From assembly GCF_019891395.1 (NCBI RefSeq), contig NZ_CP078143.1, positions 434,001 to 498,000 of the forward strand: DNA of 64,000 nucleotides, given 5' to 3'. Each line of letters opens with the position of its first letter. Within the stretch, counting starts at the first letter, position 1. The notes under the pieces were generated by a model, which was given only the letters and a program-made list of their open reading frames with translations, was not told where the DNA came from and made no database searches. This document shows positions 35,048 to 44,871 of the stretch, in pieces. Origin of the DNA: Nitratireductor kimnyeongensis. GTDB lineage: Bacteria; Pseudomonadota; Alphaproteobacteria; Rhizobiales; Rhizobiaceae. The translations under genes and the position numbers were made by a program.

Positions 35048-36400
35048 TCAGCCGGCCAATGCGCGGTGGATGCTCTCGGCCGCGTCGCGCCCCTGCGCGA
35101 CCGCCGAAACGGTGAGATCTTCGCCGCCGGCGATGCAGTCGCCCCCGGCCCAGACCTTCGACATGGAGGTTCGCCCTTCCTCGTCCACCTTGATGCGACG
35201 CCCCTCAAGCGCAATCGATGCGCTGGAGCCGTTCAGAACCCCGACCTCGAAAGACTGCCCGATGGCCTTGAACACCTGGTCGGCACGCAAGGTCAGTGTG
35301 TCACCGGTGCCGGACAGCGTTCCATCCTTCAGCGCCGTGTATTCAAGTTCGATCCCGATGACCTTGCCATTCTCCGCAAGAATGCGCCGGGGCTGCAGCC
35401 AGTGCCGGATGACAACGCCTTTGGAGGCGGCCAGATCCTGCTCGAATTCCGATGCGTTCATGTGTTCCTGGCCCCGGCGATAGCAGATCGTCACCTCCTC
35501 GGCGCCAAGGAGCCTTGCCTGAACGGCAGCATCGATGGCCGTCATCCCGCCGCCGATCACGACGACACGGCGACCAACCGGCATGCTGGCAAGATCCTGC
35601 GCCTGGCGCAGATGTGCGATGTAGTCCACCGCCCTCTCCACGCCTTCAACATCTTCACCCTCAGCACCGAGCGCGTTGACGCCGGCCAGCCCCATGCCCA
35701 GGAACACGGCGTCGAAATCACTACTCAGATCTTCAAGCGAGAAATCACGCCCGAGCGCCTTGCCTTCCTTAAGCGTGATGCCGCCAATCGCCATCACATA
35801 GTCCACCTCGGCCTGAGCAAACCCGTTCGGTGTCTTGTAGGCGGCAATGCCGAACTCGTTGAGGCCGCCGGCCTTGGATCTTGCTTCGAAGATGGTGACG
35901 TCATGTCCGTGCATGGACAAACGATGGGCGCAGGCAAGTCCCGCCGGCCCGGCCCCGACGATGGCAACCCGCTTTCCGGTTGGCGCGGCGCGCTCATAAA
36001 ACTGTGCGCCAGCGGCCATCGCCGCGTCGGTGGCAAAGCGTTGCAGACGGCCGATCTGCACCGGTTTGCCCTCCGCCTCCTCGCGCACGCAGGCTTCTTC
36101 GCACAGCGTCTCCGTCGGGCAGACACGAGCGCACATTCCGCCAAGAATGTTCTGGTCGAAGATCGTCCTGGCAGAGCCCAGCGGATTGTCCGTGGCGATC
36201 TGGCGGATGAACATGGGTATGTCGATCGATGTCGGACACGCCGTCATGCACGGCGCATCGAAGCAGAAGTAACAGCGATCCGCCTCCACAGCCGCCTCAT
36301 GGCGGTCGAGCGGTGGATGCAGGTCGGAGAAGTTCCTGTCGTACTCCTTACCGGAAAGGCGGCCGGCGGCGATGCCGTCCGCATAGAGACCATCAGCCAT
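35048..36400 (-). CDS. preT: NAD-dependent dihydropyrimidine dehydrogenase subunit PreT
   Basis: A 450-residue flavoprotein that passes electrons from NAD(P)H to PreA. The N-terminal Fe-S domain has CYFCFDAPCMTACPTSIDI and CARVCPTETLCEEACV. FAD binding is at VAIVGAGPAGLACAHRL and the NAD(P) site at VVVIGGGMTAIDAAVQA, with GGDCIAGGEDLTVSAVAQG at the end. First gene of preTA. A site like that before the lower pyrimidine operon lies 50 bp upstream. Confidence 0.95.
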   Translation of the reverse strand: MADGLYADGIAAGRLSGKEYDRNFSDLHPPLDRHEAAVEADRCYFCFDAPCMTACPTSIDIPMFIRQIATDNPLGSARTIFDQNILGGMCARVCPTETLCEEACVREEAEGKPVQIGRLQRFATDAAMAAGAQFYERAAPTGKRVAIVGAGPAGLACAHRLSMHGHDVTIFEARSKAGGLNEFGIAAYKTPNGFAQAEVDYVMAIGGITLKEGKALGRDFSLEDLSSDFDAVFLGMGLAGVNALGAEGEDVEGVERAVDYIAHLRQAQDLASMPVGRRVVVIGGGMTAIDAAVQARLLGAEEVTICYRRGQEHMNASEFEQDLAASKGVVIRHWLQPRRILAENGKVIGIELEYTALKDGTLSGTGDTLTLRADQVFKAIGQSFEVGVLNGSSASIALEGRRIKVDEEGRTSMSKVWAGGDCIAGGEDLTVSAVAQGRDAAESIHRALAG

Positions 36401-36449
36401 TCCGTATTCCCCTTTTATTATTGGGGAAAGGCTAACGCAGTTTCAATTT

Positions 36450-36465
36450 TTTATCAATCGGTCAA
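36450..36465. promoter_or_regulatory. RutR-like operator upstream of preT
   Basis: TTTATCAATCGGTCAA matches 11 of 14 fixed positions of the RutR consensus and shares CGGTCAAA with the site at 13793. It lies 50-65 bp before the preT ATG. The rest of the 195-bp gap (36401-36595) shows nothing else I can name. Confidence 0.5.
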
Positions 36466-36595
36466 ATTTCCGGTCGCGGGCTATCGTCTTGATAATTATA
36501 TGAATATCCAAGTCATATTTTTATGAGTCGGCATCCAGAAGAAAATTGCCGCCACAAGGGGCGGCGCACCTGATGGAACCGCTGTCGAGAACGGA

Positions 36596-37567
36596 TCAGT
36601 AGACTTCGATGGAGCGAACATCGTCATTGTAGAATTCGCTAAGGCGGCGCGTGCTGCGCTCAACCGTTTCGCACCATCCGCCAAAATTGCGCCGTTCGCA
36701 GATGCGCGCTTGGACATCGCCCTCAAGGCGCACTGAAGCGATACGGCGCACCCACTCATGCGGAAGTGCCGCATTCCCATCGCCTGCGTCGAAACAGATG
36801 CTCGCGCCATGAAACTCCACGCGTTCAAAAAAGCACGCCCGTCGCACCGACTCGAAATCGGGTTCGTCCCCTGCCCGCCGGCGAAGTACTCGGAAGGAGG
36901 AGACGACGTGACCTTGCCGAATATGGGGGACATCCTGTGTTAGTAGACTGCAACGTCCATTATGGTCAGGGCGCGAACAGATCTCCACCGAACTGCGCTT
37001 GCCCACACGGACCGAGGCAAAGCGCCCACGCCACCCGGGCGCAAGGACACGAACGTCTTCACCAATACCCACGCAATACTGACGGCCCTGAAAGTTCGGA
37101 CGATCGTAGAAACAGGCGTTACGCGGGGTCGGGCGACGATCACCGTCAGAGCCCGCAATCTCGTCAAACGCATCGTCGCGGTCGCGGTCCTCCAGCTCTC
37201 GCATCACGAAATCAAAGATCTCCAAACCGATCAACGCACCAACATCGGAAATCGGGCGATCACGATAGCGGGGACGCGTATCACGCAGATGCCTCGCAGA
37301 GACCCATCCTTTTCGCGCAGCATACCCCACCTCGCACCACTCATAGCGCCGTGTACAGCGCAATGTCGCAACGCGGGCGCCCCGCGGGATGGTAAGCACG
37401 GCGCGATAACGCATGCCCGGCCCTTCGCGCATCTTCACATCGGCAGTCGCCTCGGCTGCAACACCACGCTGCGCATGGGCAGAGCTCGAAAGGGGGATCG
37501 ACAATCCTGCCAGGGTCAGCAGGACAAGCAAAATGGGAACGATCCGGGCAGGCACACGACTCTCCAT
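36596..37567 (-). CDS. Secreted SH3 / beta-gamma-crystallin-like protein
   Basis: A 323-residue exported protein. The signal peptide runs to about residue 33 (IVPILLVLLTLAGLSIPLSSSAHAQ). A bacterial SH3 domain follows (ATADVKMREGPGMRYRAVL ... KGWVSARHLRD), then two crystallin-like / peptidase-inhibitor-I36-type repeats rich in Cys: ACFYDRPNFQGRQYCV and ACFFERVEFHGASICFDA, each followed by a SVRVG/SVRLEG strand block. The start at MESRVPARIVP gives a normal signal peptide; 43 codons upstream in frame are non-homologous. Probable role: envelope binding or protease inhibition, not established. Confidence 0.82.
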   Translation of the reverse strand: MESRVPARIVPILLVLLTLAGLSIPLSSSAHAQRGVAAEATADVKMREGPGMRYRAVLTIPRGARVATLRCTRRYEWCEVGYAARKGWVSARHLRDTRPRYRDRPISDVGALIGLEIFDFVMRELEDRDRDDAFDEIAGSDGDRRPTPRNACFYDRPNFQGRQYCVGIGEDVRVLAPGWRGRFASVRVGKRSSVEICSRPDHNGRCSLLTQDVPHIRQGHVVSSFRVLRRRAGDEPDFESVRRACFFERVEFHGASICFDAGDGNAALPHEWVRRIASVRLEGDVQARICERRNFGGWCETVERSTRRLSEFYNDDVRSIEVY

Positions 37568-37652
37568 CACATATGGGCTGGCCCGCGCAAAGTGATGCAA
37601 AGTCGTAACGATATCCAAAAGAGATCGCTTAAAATGCGCGACAGGATCGGGA

Positions 37653-40301
37653 TCAGCGCGGCTTCTTGCCAAAAACCCGCACATACTCCTCGACACCGCC
37701 CTTGGCCAACGCCTTGGCCTGTTTCACCCAGTCGTCGCGTTCGATCCGGCCCTTGAAGCTCAGATGATCATCCACCCAGTCGCGCTCGGCCTTTTTCCAG
37801 GCCGCAATCTGCGCGAAAGTGTAGACGCCGAGACCGTTGAGCCGCGCCTCCAGCTTCGGCCCCACGCCGGAAATCAGCTTCAGATCGACGGGCTTTGCGG
37901 GCTTGCGGATGCGGACAGGCTTCGCGTCTTTTGCCGCCTTTGCGGTGGCCGGCTTGACGCGGGCGGACGCGGCCTGACGCCCCGCCCCCGCTTCGACCTG
38001 GACCCGTTTCGGCGAGGAAGAACCCGGAACCGCTGAGAAGTCAGCAACAGAGGCTTTGGCGGGCTTTCGCCCTCCGGCGATCGGTCGTATTTCACCCTTT
38101 GCCCGTGGCTTCTGATCTGCCGCCTTCGCTCTACCCTTCCGACGCGCCGGTTTGGTTGTCTTAGCGGTTTCGCCGGGCGCATCGAAACTGATCACCGGCT
38201 CCATGGATTTCAGCGTTTCGTCGTCCAGCCAGCAAAGGCTGAAATGTCCCTCGCCAAGATCTTTCAACGGCGGCACCTCTCGCTCGCATTTGTCGCCCGG
38301 CACCTGATCCTTGTAGCGGCAACGGGTCTGGAAAGGGCAACCGGAGGGCGGGTTCATTGCCGAGGGAATGTCGCCTTCAAGCACGATGTGCTTCTTGCGG
38401 ACAGACGTGTCGGCAATCGGGATCGCCGAGAGCAGCGCCTCCGTATAGGGGTGATAGGGCGGCGCGAATATCTGGTCGGTCGTCCCCTGCTCCACGATAT
38501 GGCCGAGATACATGACGACCACCCGGTCGGCCAGATAGCGCACCACGGAAAGATCATGGCTGATGAACAGCATGGTGGTCTTGTTCTTGCGCTGAATGTC
38601 CATCAGAAGCTCGGTCACCGCCGCCTGCACGGAAACGTCGAGCGCGGAGACGGGCTCGTCCGCCACCACCACCTTGGCATTGCCGGCAAAGGCACGGGCG
38701 ACACCGATGCGCTGCTTCTGCCCGCCGGAAAGCTGGCGCGGCATACGCTCGGCAAAGGCGCGTGGGAGCTTTACGAGATCGAGCAGTTCCAGCATGCGCT
38801 GCTTGCGTTCGGCCAGCGTGTTGCCGATGTTGAACTTCTCCAGCGTGCGCACAATCTGCGACCCCACGGAGTGGCTTGGATTAAGCGTGTCGAACGGGTT
38901 TTGAAACACCATCTGGATGCCGGCCACCGTGCCCGTATCCCGGTCTTCGACCGCTGTGGACTGTATGGGCTCGTTTGCCAGCACCACTTCGCCATCCGTG
39001 GCCGTTTCCAGCCCGAGAAGCACCTTGGCGAGGGTCGATTTTCCACAACCGGATTCGCCGACAATCGCGACGGTTTCGGATTCCCGCGCCTCAAAGCTGA
39101 TCTGCTCGTTGGCCTTGACGGTCTTGGTATCTCCACCTCCGAAAATGCTGTTGGCGGCGACGTGATAATATTTCTTCAGTTTTTCGATGCGCAACATCGG
39201 CTTGCCGGGTTCAACCGGCTCCTTGTCCACAATCGCGCCTTCCGGCAGCGCGCTCCAGTCGATCTCATCAAAGCGCAGGCAGCGGGAGTGATGCCGCGCA
39301 TGCCCTTCGACCGGCAGCATGGGCACGTCGCCGGCATCGCACAGGCCTTCCTTGAAATGCTGGCAGCGCGGGCCGAAATTGCAGCCCTTCGGGCGCTCAT
39401 GCGGCAGCGGCAACTGGCCGGGAATGGCAATCAAGGGCCGCTCGTTCTTGTCGGCACCCGGCAGCGGAATGGAGCGGAAGAGCCCTTGCGTATAGGGATG
39501 GCGCATCCGGTCGAACACGTCTTCGACGCGGCCCGTCTCCACCGCCTCGCCCGAATACATGACCGTCACGCGATCGCAGGTTTCAAGGATAAGGCCCAGA
39601 TTGTGCGACACGAAGATCATCGACGTGCCGTATTTCTTGCCGAGCCCCTTCACCAGTTCGACGATGCCCGCCTCGACTGTCACGTCGAGCGCGGTGGTCG
39701 GCTCATCCAGCAGGAGCAGTGCCGGCTTCGACAGTAGCGCCATAGCGATGACGATGCGCTGCTGCTGGCCGCCGGAGAGCTGGTGCGGATAAGACCGCAT
39801 CATGCGTTCGGGATCGGGCAGCCGCACCGCGTCCACCATCTCCAGCGCGCGGCACCACGCCTCGTCCTTCGACACATTGTCGTGGATGAGCGGCACTTCC
39901 ATGAGCTGCTGGCCGATCTTCATGGCCGGGTTGAGGCTCGCCATCGGCTCCTGATAGATCATGGCGATCTCGTTGCCGCGGATCTGGCGCAGCTCCTCCT
40001 CGCTCATTTCGGCCATGTCCCGGCCCTTGAACCTGATGCGCCCGCCGACGATCTGCCCGACATTGGACAGGTCCCGCATGATGCCGAGTGAAACGGTCGA
40101 CTTTCCGCAGCCGGATTCGCCCACAATGCCCATCGCCTCGCCGGGCATGACCTCGCAGGAAAAATCCATCACCGCCGGGATTTCGCCGGCGCGCGTGAAA
40201 AAGGAAATGGAGAGGTTTTCGATCTCCAGAATGGGCTGACCGCTCTTATGACCGCGTGTGATGCTGATGGCTTCGTTCATGGCGTCGCTCTCAGTGTTCA
40301 T
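37653..40301 (-). CDS. Fused dipeptide-type ABC ATPase (DppD-DppF) with helix-hairpin-helix tail
   Basis: An 882-residue protein holding both ATPases of an oligopeptide importer. Module 1 (about 15-330): GESGCGKSTVSLG, LSGGQQQRIVIA, then an oligopeptide C-terminal box (GCNFGPRCQHF). Module 2 (about 365-690): GESGCGKSTLAKV, LSGGQKQRIGVA, and GCPFQTRCRYKD. After a basic, Ala/Lys/Pro-rich linker comes a C-terminal domain (about 805-882) with LKLISGVGPKLEARLNGLGV and WVDDHLSFKGRIERDDWV, a helix-hairpin-helix unit like the tail of rhizobial NuoE proteins. That tail is not part of ordinary Dpp ATPases. AAGGA precedes the ATG. Confidence 0.92.
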   Translation of the reverse strand: MNTESDAMNEAISITRGHKSGQPILEIENLSISFFTRAGEIPAVMDFSCEVMPGEAMGIVGESGCGKSTVSLGIMRDLSNVGQIVGGRIRFKGRDMAEMSEEELRQIRGNEIAMIYQEPMASLNPAMKIGQQLMEVPLIHDNVSKDEAWCRALEMVDAVRLPDPERMMRSYPHQLSGGQQQRIVIAMALLSKPALLLLDEPTTALDVTVEAGIVELVKGLGKKYGTSMIFVSHNLGLILETCDRVTVMYSGEAVETGRVEDVFDRMRHPYTQGLFRSIPLPGADKNERPLIAIPGQLPLPHERPKGCNFGPRCQHFKEGLCDAGDVPMLPVEGHARHHSRCLRFDEIDWSALPEGAIVDKEPVEPGKPMLRIEKLKKYYHVAANSIFGGGDTKTVKANEQISFEARESETVAIVGESGCGKSTLAKVLLGLETATDGEVVLANEPIQSTAVEDRDTGTVAGIQMVFQNPFDTLNPSHSVGSQIVRTLEKFNIGNTLAERKQRMLELLDLVKLPRAFAERMPRQLSGGQKQRIGVARAFAGNAKVVVADEPVSALDVSVQAAVTELLMDIQRKNKTTMLFISHDLSVVRYLADRVVVMYLGHIVEQGTTDQIFAPPYHPYTEALLSAIPIADTSVRKKHIVLEGDIPSAMNPPSGCPFQTRCRYKDQVPGDKCEREVPPLKDLGEGHFSLCWLDDETLKSMEPVISFDAPGETAKTTKPARRKGRAKAADQKPRAKGEIRPIAGGRKPAKASVADFSAVPGSSSPKRVQVEAGAGRQAASARVKPATAKAAKDAKPVRIRKPAKPVDLKLISGVGPKLEARLNGLGVYTFAQIAAWKKAERDWVDDHLSFKGRIERDDWVKQAKALAKGGVEEYVRVFGKKPR

Positions 40302-40302
40302 C

Positions 40303-41460
40303 TCAATCCTTCAGTGACTGCTCACGCAGCGCATCGGCAAGCAGGTTCAGCCCGAGCACGAAGGACATGAGGGCAAATACGGGCGGCAGCGCCGGGTGAA
40401 CATAGGCCCTGAGCAGACGGCTCGATTCCTTGATGCCCGTGCCCCAGTCCGGGCTTTCGGGCGCAAGACCGAGGCCGAAATAACCGAGCGTTCCAAGAAG
40501 GATGGTCGTGTAGCCAATGCGCAGGCACACATCGACAATGAGCGGACCGCGCGCATTGGGCAGCACTTCCCACAGCATGATGTACCAGGGCGTTTCACCA
40601 CGCGTCTGCGCAGCTGCCACATAGTCACGCGTCTTGATGTCCATCACCAGCCCGCGAACGATGCGGAAAACGCCCGGGGAAGAAGCAAACACCACGGCCA
40701 CGAAGATGTTGAGCTGGTTGGAGCTGATCGAGATGATGCCGAGCGGATCGGCATCGAACACGAGCCCCACATAGGCCCAGCCACCGATGAGCAATGTCAG
40801 CGCAAGCTGGATCGCCAGTAGCTGCGGGCGGCTTCTGTAGCGCGTCCAGAAAAGCGTCACAAAAAACACGATGGGGAAGATGAAGAACACACCGGCCATC
40901 CATTGCGGAATGGGTGTTTCGCGGATGCCCGGCGTCACCAGCAGGTAAAAAAGCAGGATAACGGGAAAGGCGAGCACCAGATTGGCCAGGAAGGACAGGA
41001 AACTGTCGATCCGCCCGCCATAATAGCCAGCCGGCAGGCCTAGCGTGGTGCCCACCATCAGCGCGAAGAGCGTTGCCGCAGGCGCGATGATGAGAACGAT
41101 CTGGCTGCCGTAGACCATGCGCGAAAACACGTCGCGCGCCAGCCGGTCGCCGCCGAACAGAAAGGCCTGGCCGCTTTCCGGTTCAATACCGCCTGGAAGT
41201 ACATTCTTCATGATCGGAAACTGCGCCAGCGGGTCGAAAGGCGCGACCGTACCGGCGAAGATTGCCGTGAACAGCCAGAAAAAGCAGATCATCACACCGG
41301 CAACGCCGACGCCTGAATCGAACAGCTGCCCATAGAGGCCGAGCCGCTCACGAAAGCGCAGGCTGAAGAACAGGATGATGGCCAGCACGATCCACACCGG
41401 CCAGAAGCGCGCCAGCACGCCGAAGATGATGCCGAAAATGCCAAGAGTTTCCACCTGCAT
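40303..41460 (-). CDS. ABC peptide transporter permease, DppC type
   Basis: A 385-residue permease of the DppC/OppC type. Membrane segments start with FWPVWIVLAIILFFSLRF; the transport domain has IIAPAATLFALMVGTTLGLPAGYYGG and the EAA loop YVAAAQTRGETPWYIMLWEVLPNARGPLIVD. Longer than E. coli DppC (about 300) because of an N-terminal and central insert (about 180-260). The stop is 1 base from the start of the ATPase gene. Confidence 0.9.
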   Translation of the reverse strand: MQVETLGIFGIIFGVLARFWPVWIVLAIILFFSLRFRERLGLYGQLFDSGVGVAGVMICFFWLFTAIFAGTVAPFDPLAQFPIMKNVLPGGIEPESGQAFLFGGDRLARDVFSRMVYGSQIVLIIAPAATLFALMVGTTLGLPAGYYGGRIDSFLSFLANLVLAFPVILLFYLLVTPGIRETPIPQWMAGVFFIFPIVFFVTLFWTRYRSRPQLLAIQLALTLLIGGWAYVGLVFDADPLGIISISSNQLNIFVAVVFASSPGVFRIVRGLVMDIKTRDYVAAAQTRGETPWYIMLWEVLPNARGPLIVDVCLRIGYTTILLGTLGYFGLGLAPESPDWGTGIKESSRLLRAYVHPALPPVFALMSFVLGLNLLADALREQSLKD

Positions 41461-41472
41461 CGCGTGTCCTCT

Positions 41473-42510
41473 CTATTGCACGCGGATGCGCGGGTTGAGA
41501 TAGGCATAGCCCACATCCGAAATGAGCTGCGTGGACAGGACGACGAAGACCGACACCAGAGAACAGCCTAAAAGCAGGTCGATGTCGTTGTTGCTGGCCG
41601 CCTCCACCAGCGTGAAGCCAAACCCTTGATAGCGGAACATCACCTCGACGATGACAACGCCCGTCAAAAGCCAGGGAAACTGCAGCATGATGACAGTGAA
41701 GGGGGCGATCAGCGCATTGCGGAGCGCATGCTTCATCACCACGGCGCGAAAGCCCAGCCCCTTGAGGCGGGCGGTGCGGATATATTGCTGCGTCATGACC
41801 TCCACCATGGAGGCACGTGTCATGCGCGCTATATAGCCGATGCCGTAAATCGCCATCGTCATCACTGGCAGGGTGAAATTGTAGAAGGAAATGCCCTGTC
41901 GCGTGGCTGTCGCGGCAGAGCCGTTCAACCAGCCAAGCCATGAAGCGAAGATGACCGCGAAGATCACGCCGGACACATATTCCGGGGTCGCCGTGGTCGC
42001 GATCGAGGCGACGGAGAGCGTTCGGTCCGTTCGCGTCCCCTCCCGCATCCCCGCAAGGACGCCGATGAGAAGTGCCACGGGAACCATGACCACCATGACC
42101 CAGAACATCAGGATCCCGGTGGCGCCAAGTGCGGGGAAAAGCTTTTTTGCTACAGGAACCTTGAACTTGGTCGAGCAGCCGAAATCTCCCTGCAGAATGC
42201 CACCGTAATAAGGTTCTGCGGGTTCATCGCAATAGGAAAACCGTGGAGAAGATACTCCGGTTTCCGGATCGATGTTAGGCTGCTTCTGAACCACGCCCAG
42301 CCACTGGCCATAGCGCATAAAAAAGTTCTGGCGGTAGCCGTTCTTTTGTAGCCAACTCTCCAGTTCCTCGGCAGAGGAGCGCATGTCGAGCTGGCTGATC
42401 GCGAGCTTTTTGAGGTTGGGCTCCAGATTGACCAGAAAGAAAACAACAAGTGTCAGGCACAGCATCGTCAATGCCATCACGCCCAGACGTCTTACGATAA
42501 ACCCAAGCAC
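41473..42510 (-). CDS. ABC peptide transporter permease, DppB type
   Basis: A 345-residue permease of the DppB/OppB type starting MLGFIVRRLGVMALTMLCLTLVVFFLVNL. It has a periplasmic insert with two Cys (residues about 60-110) and the EAA loop YIRTARLKGLGFRAVVMKHALRNALIAPF. 12 bp before the DppC-type gene. Confidence 0.9.
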   Translation of the reverse strand: MLGFIVRRLGVMALTMLCLTLVVFFLVNLEPNLKKLAISQLDMRSSAEELESWLQKNGYRQNFFMRYGQWLGVVQKQPNIDPETGVSSPRFSYCDEPAEPYYGGILQGDFGCSTKFKVPVAKKLFPALGATGILMFWVMVVMVPVALLIGVLAGMREGTRTDRTLSVASIATTATPEYVSGVIFAVIFASWLGWLNGSAATATRQGISFYNFTLPVMTMAIYGIGYIARMTRASMVEVMTQQYIRTARLKGLGFRAVVMKHALRNALIAPFTVIMLQFPWLLTGVVIVEVMFRYQGFGFTLVEAASNNDIDLLLGCSLVSVFVVLSTQLISDVGYAYLNPRIRVQ

Positions 42511-42556
42511 AGTGTCCCCTTCCCCCGTTTGCGGAGGTTGTTGTTCATCGCCTGCG

Positions 42557-42588
42557 CAAAAGGGGGCCCTCCTGGCCCCCCTTTTTTT
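42557..42588. terminator. Hairpin between binding-protein and permease genes
   Basis: AGGGGGCCCTCC-TGGCCCCCCTTTTTTT: a GC-rich stem with a T-run on the plus side and an A-run/TTTT on the other, so it can act in both directions. On the minus strand it follows the binding-protein gene and precedes the permease genes, a usual place for a hairpin that lets the binding protein be made in excess. Confidence 0.75.
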
Positions 42589-42596
42589 GTTCAGTC

Positions 42597-44249
42597 TCAG
42601 CCCTCGTCGAGCCAGACCTTTTCCAGATCGATCTCAAACGTCTGGTGCATGCCGTGATTTTTCACGGCCTCCACGGAATGGTTGTAGAGCTTGCGCCAAT
42701 AGGGCTGAAGGATGATGCCCGAACCCTGGATGATCTCCTCGATTTTCTTCATCACCTCGCGGCGATTGTCGGGATCGGGAATGGCCAGCGCCTCCTCGAT
42801 CAGCTTGTCGAGCTCCGGGTTGGAATAGGCCGATTCGTTCCACGCCTCGCCGGTGCGATAGGCGAGTGCCACCACCTGAATGCCCAGCGGGCGCATATTC
42901 CAGTTGGTCATGGAGAAGGGATACTTCGTCCAGTCGTTCCAGAAGGTGGAGCCCGGCAGCACCGTACGCTTCACCTTGAAGCCGGCCTCGCGCAACTGGG
43001 CGGCGATGGCGTCGCCCGTGTTCTTGTGCCAGTCCTCGTCCACGGTGATGAGCTCGTGCTCATGGTCCATCTGGCCGGCCTCTTCCATGAGCGCCTTCGC
43101 CTCGTCCAGATTGCGCTCGAGCTTCGGCAACTCCGCATATTCGGGATGGATCGGGCAGACATGGTGGTTCTCGGCCACCTCGCCGGCATTGTTGTAGCCA
43201 AGCGCCAGCACGGTCGTGTTGTCGACGGCGCGCTGCAGCGCCCGGCGCACCTTCTCGTCATCATAGGGCGCATTGTCGACATTGGTGCGCGCCACGATGG
43301 TTGTCGCCGTGGTGACCTCTGATTTCACCAGGCCGAGTGAATCCAGAATGTCGACGAAATCGGCGGTGGTCTCGTAGTTCGTGTGGATTTCTCCGGATTC
43401 AAAGGCGCTGACGGTCGCAGACGGATCCGTGCCGTAGTCGATGAACTCGATACCATCGAGATAGGCTTCGCCACCCCACCATTTGCCGTCTTCACGTTTT
43501 TTGAGCTCCACTCGGTTGCCCACTTCATAGGATACGAGCTCAAAGGGACCGGTGCCGATGGGGTTGGCAACGAAATCGCGACCAGTTTCATCGAAACTCG
43601 GGTGTACGATAAGAGCCGGATAATCCGACATACCGGGGATTATCGAGATGTCGGGCGCCGAAAGATTCAGCTTCACCGTCATATCGTCGACCTTTTCGAT
43701 GGCGCCTTCACGCGCCTTTTTGGTCTCGGGATCGATCAGCGACGCCATACGGGCCGGCATCGAGTTGCCCTCCACTGTCTGATCGCACCAACGGTTGAAG
43801 TTGTAGATTACATCGTCGGCGGTGAAGGCGTCGCCGTTGTTCCAGGTCACACCCGGCCGCACATGGAGGATGTACTCGGTCGCATCCTCATTGACTTCCC
43901 AGCTCTCGAGAAGCTTGCCTTCAAAGGTAAACTCGCGGGTGTACTTCACCAACGGCTCGAGCGTCTGACGCATGGCGTTGGCAATCTCCGACCAGTCGGC
44001 CGTGCGTGGATCTTTCGGATCCTTGATGAACATAGCGACACGCAGCGTGCCACCCTTCTTGGGCTCCTGGGCCAGGGCATGTGTTGGCGCTGCAAGGCCA
44101 AGCATTCCATAAGCGGCTACCGTTGACGCGCCTAGCGCGCTTGCAAGCGCGAGAAATTCACGCCGATCCACCCGACCGGCACGCGCCTCCTCGGCCATGG
44201 CAGCAACACCGGCTGGCACTTTCTCGCCATTGCTCTTGAAAAATGACAT
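42597..44249 (-). CDS. ABC transporter peptide/solute-binding protein with Tat-like signal
   Basis: A 550-residue SBP family 5 (dipeptide/oligopeptide) protein. The N-terminus carries [16 protein letters not shown], a twin-arginine signal, with cleavage near THALA-QEP. Core family segments: [26 protein letters not shown], then [16 protein letters not shown], and [16 protein letters not shown] start at [11 protein letters not shown], which has GGGAG 8 bases before; three earlier ATGs in frame are weaker. First gene of the importer. Ligand not predictable. Confidence 0.9.
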   Translation of the reverse strand: MSFFKSNGEKVPAGVAAMAEEARAGRVDRREFLALASALGASTVAAYGMLGLAAPTHALAQEPKKGGTLRVAMFIKDPKDPRTADWSEIANAMRQTLEPLVKYTREFTFEGKLLESWEVNEDATEYILHVRPGVTWNNGDAFTADDVIYNFNRWCDQTVEGNSMPARMASLIDPETKKAREGAIEKVDDMTVKLNLSAPDISIIPGMSDYPALIVHPSFDETGRDFVANPIGTGPFELVSYEVGNRVELKKREDGKWWGGEAYLDGIEFIDYGTDPSATVSAFESGEIHTNYETTADFVDILDSLGLVKSEVTTATTIVARTNVDNAPYDDEKVRRALQRAVDNTTVLALGYNNAGEVAENHHVCPIHPEYAELPKLERNLDEAKALMEEAGQMDHEHELITVDEDWHKNTGDAIAAQLREAGFKVKRTVLPGSTFWNDWTKYPFSMTNWNMRPLGIQVVALAYRTGEAWNESAYSNPELDKLIEEALAIPDPDNRREVMKKIEEIIQGSGIILQPYWRKLYNHSVEAVKNHGMHQTFEIDLEKVWLDEG

Positions 44250-44544
44250 CGACGCACTCCCATTCATGGACATAGGCATTTTTGAATATTGGTTCGTGTT
44301 AGCATTTCTTATCCGCCCCCTTATGTCAAAATCCGAGGAGCGATGCGGTCATGATTTTGCAGATTTTTCGACAGATACAATGACGGATTTGCGACAATCT
44401 CGCCGCAAAAGTTACATGGGCAGGCGCTTCTACAACAAGTTTGGAACCGCGTTTGCTGAAAACGCTCACGTGCCGCATTGGTTCCTGCAAATCAAATCGG
44501 GTGTCGCGATTGACGCTAAATTCTGCCCTTGATAAGCGGTTATT

Positions 44545-44740
44545 GTTCGCTTGAGGTGCTTTGGCGGGTGTTCATCTGCCGGAGAAAAGGGAACACGGAA
44601 CGGTCGTTTTGATGAACCGCAGCCGTGGCTGCTCCCGCAACTGTGAGCGCTGAGGCTCCTCGAATGCCACTGGGCGCAAGTCCCGGGAAGGCGAGGAAGC
44701 CGACGAAGCGCGAGCCAGGAAACCTGCCTCAGGCCGTCAC
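44545..44740 (+). ncRNA. Cobalamin (AdoCbl) riboswitch
   Basis: A typical B12-element: a GTGCTTTGGCGGG-like start, AACGGTCGTTTTGATGAACCGC, then GCCGTGGCTGCTCCCGCAACTG, GCCACTGGGC, AAGTCCCGGGAAGGC and the B12 box GAGCCAGGAAACCTGCCT (44711-44728). It precedes a BtuB-type receptor operon, so it would shut expression down when cobalamin is plentiful. Boundaries are approximate. The rest of the 622-bp gap 44250-44871 (its left 290 bp) shows no gene I trust; the 111-codon frame at 44197-44532 has no recognisable content. Confidence 0.93.
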
Positions 44741-44871
44741 CGACCGGATGCGGGACGCTTCCGGGGCTGTGTTTCTCGCAGTGGTGACGATAGTCATCGC
44801 TGGCGGGGAGACTGAACTTAAGCGTCTGTCGCTCTCCAGCAAACCTGAAAATCTGGTCCTGGAGCACACGC

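Noticed and set aside
44197..44532. 111-codon plus-strand frame before the riboswitch
   Set aside because: It starts inside the binding-protein gene on the other strand and has no domain or convincing ribosome site. It was left out as chance.
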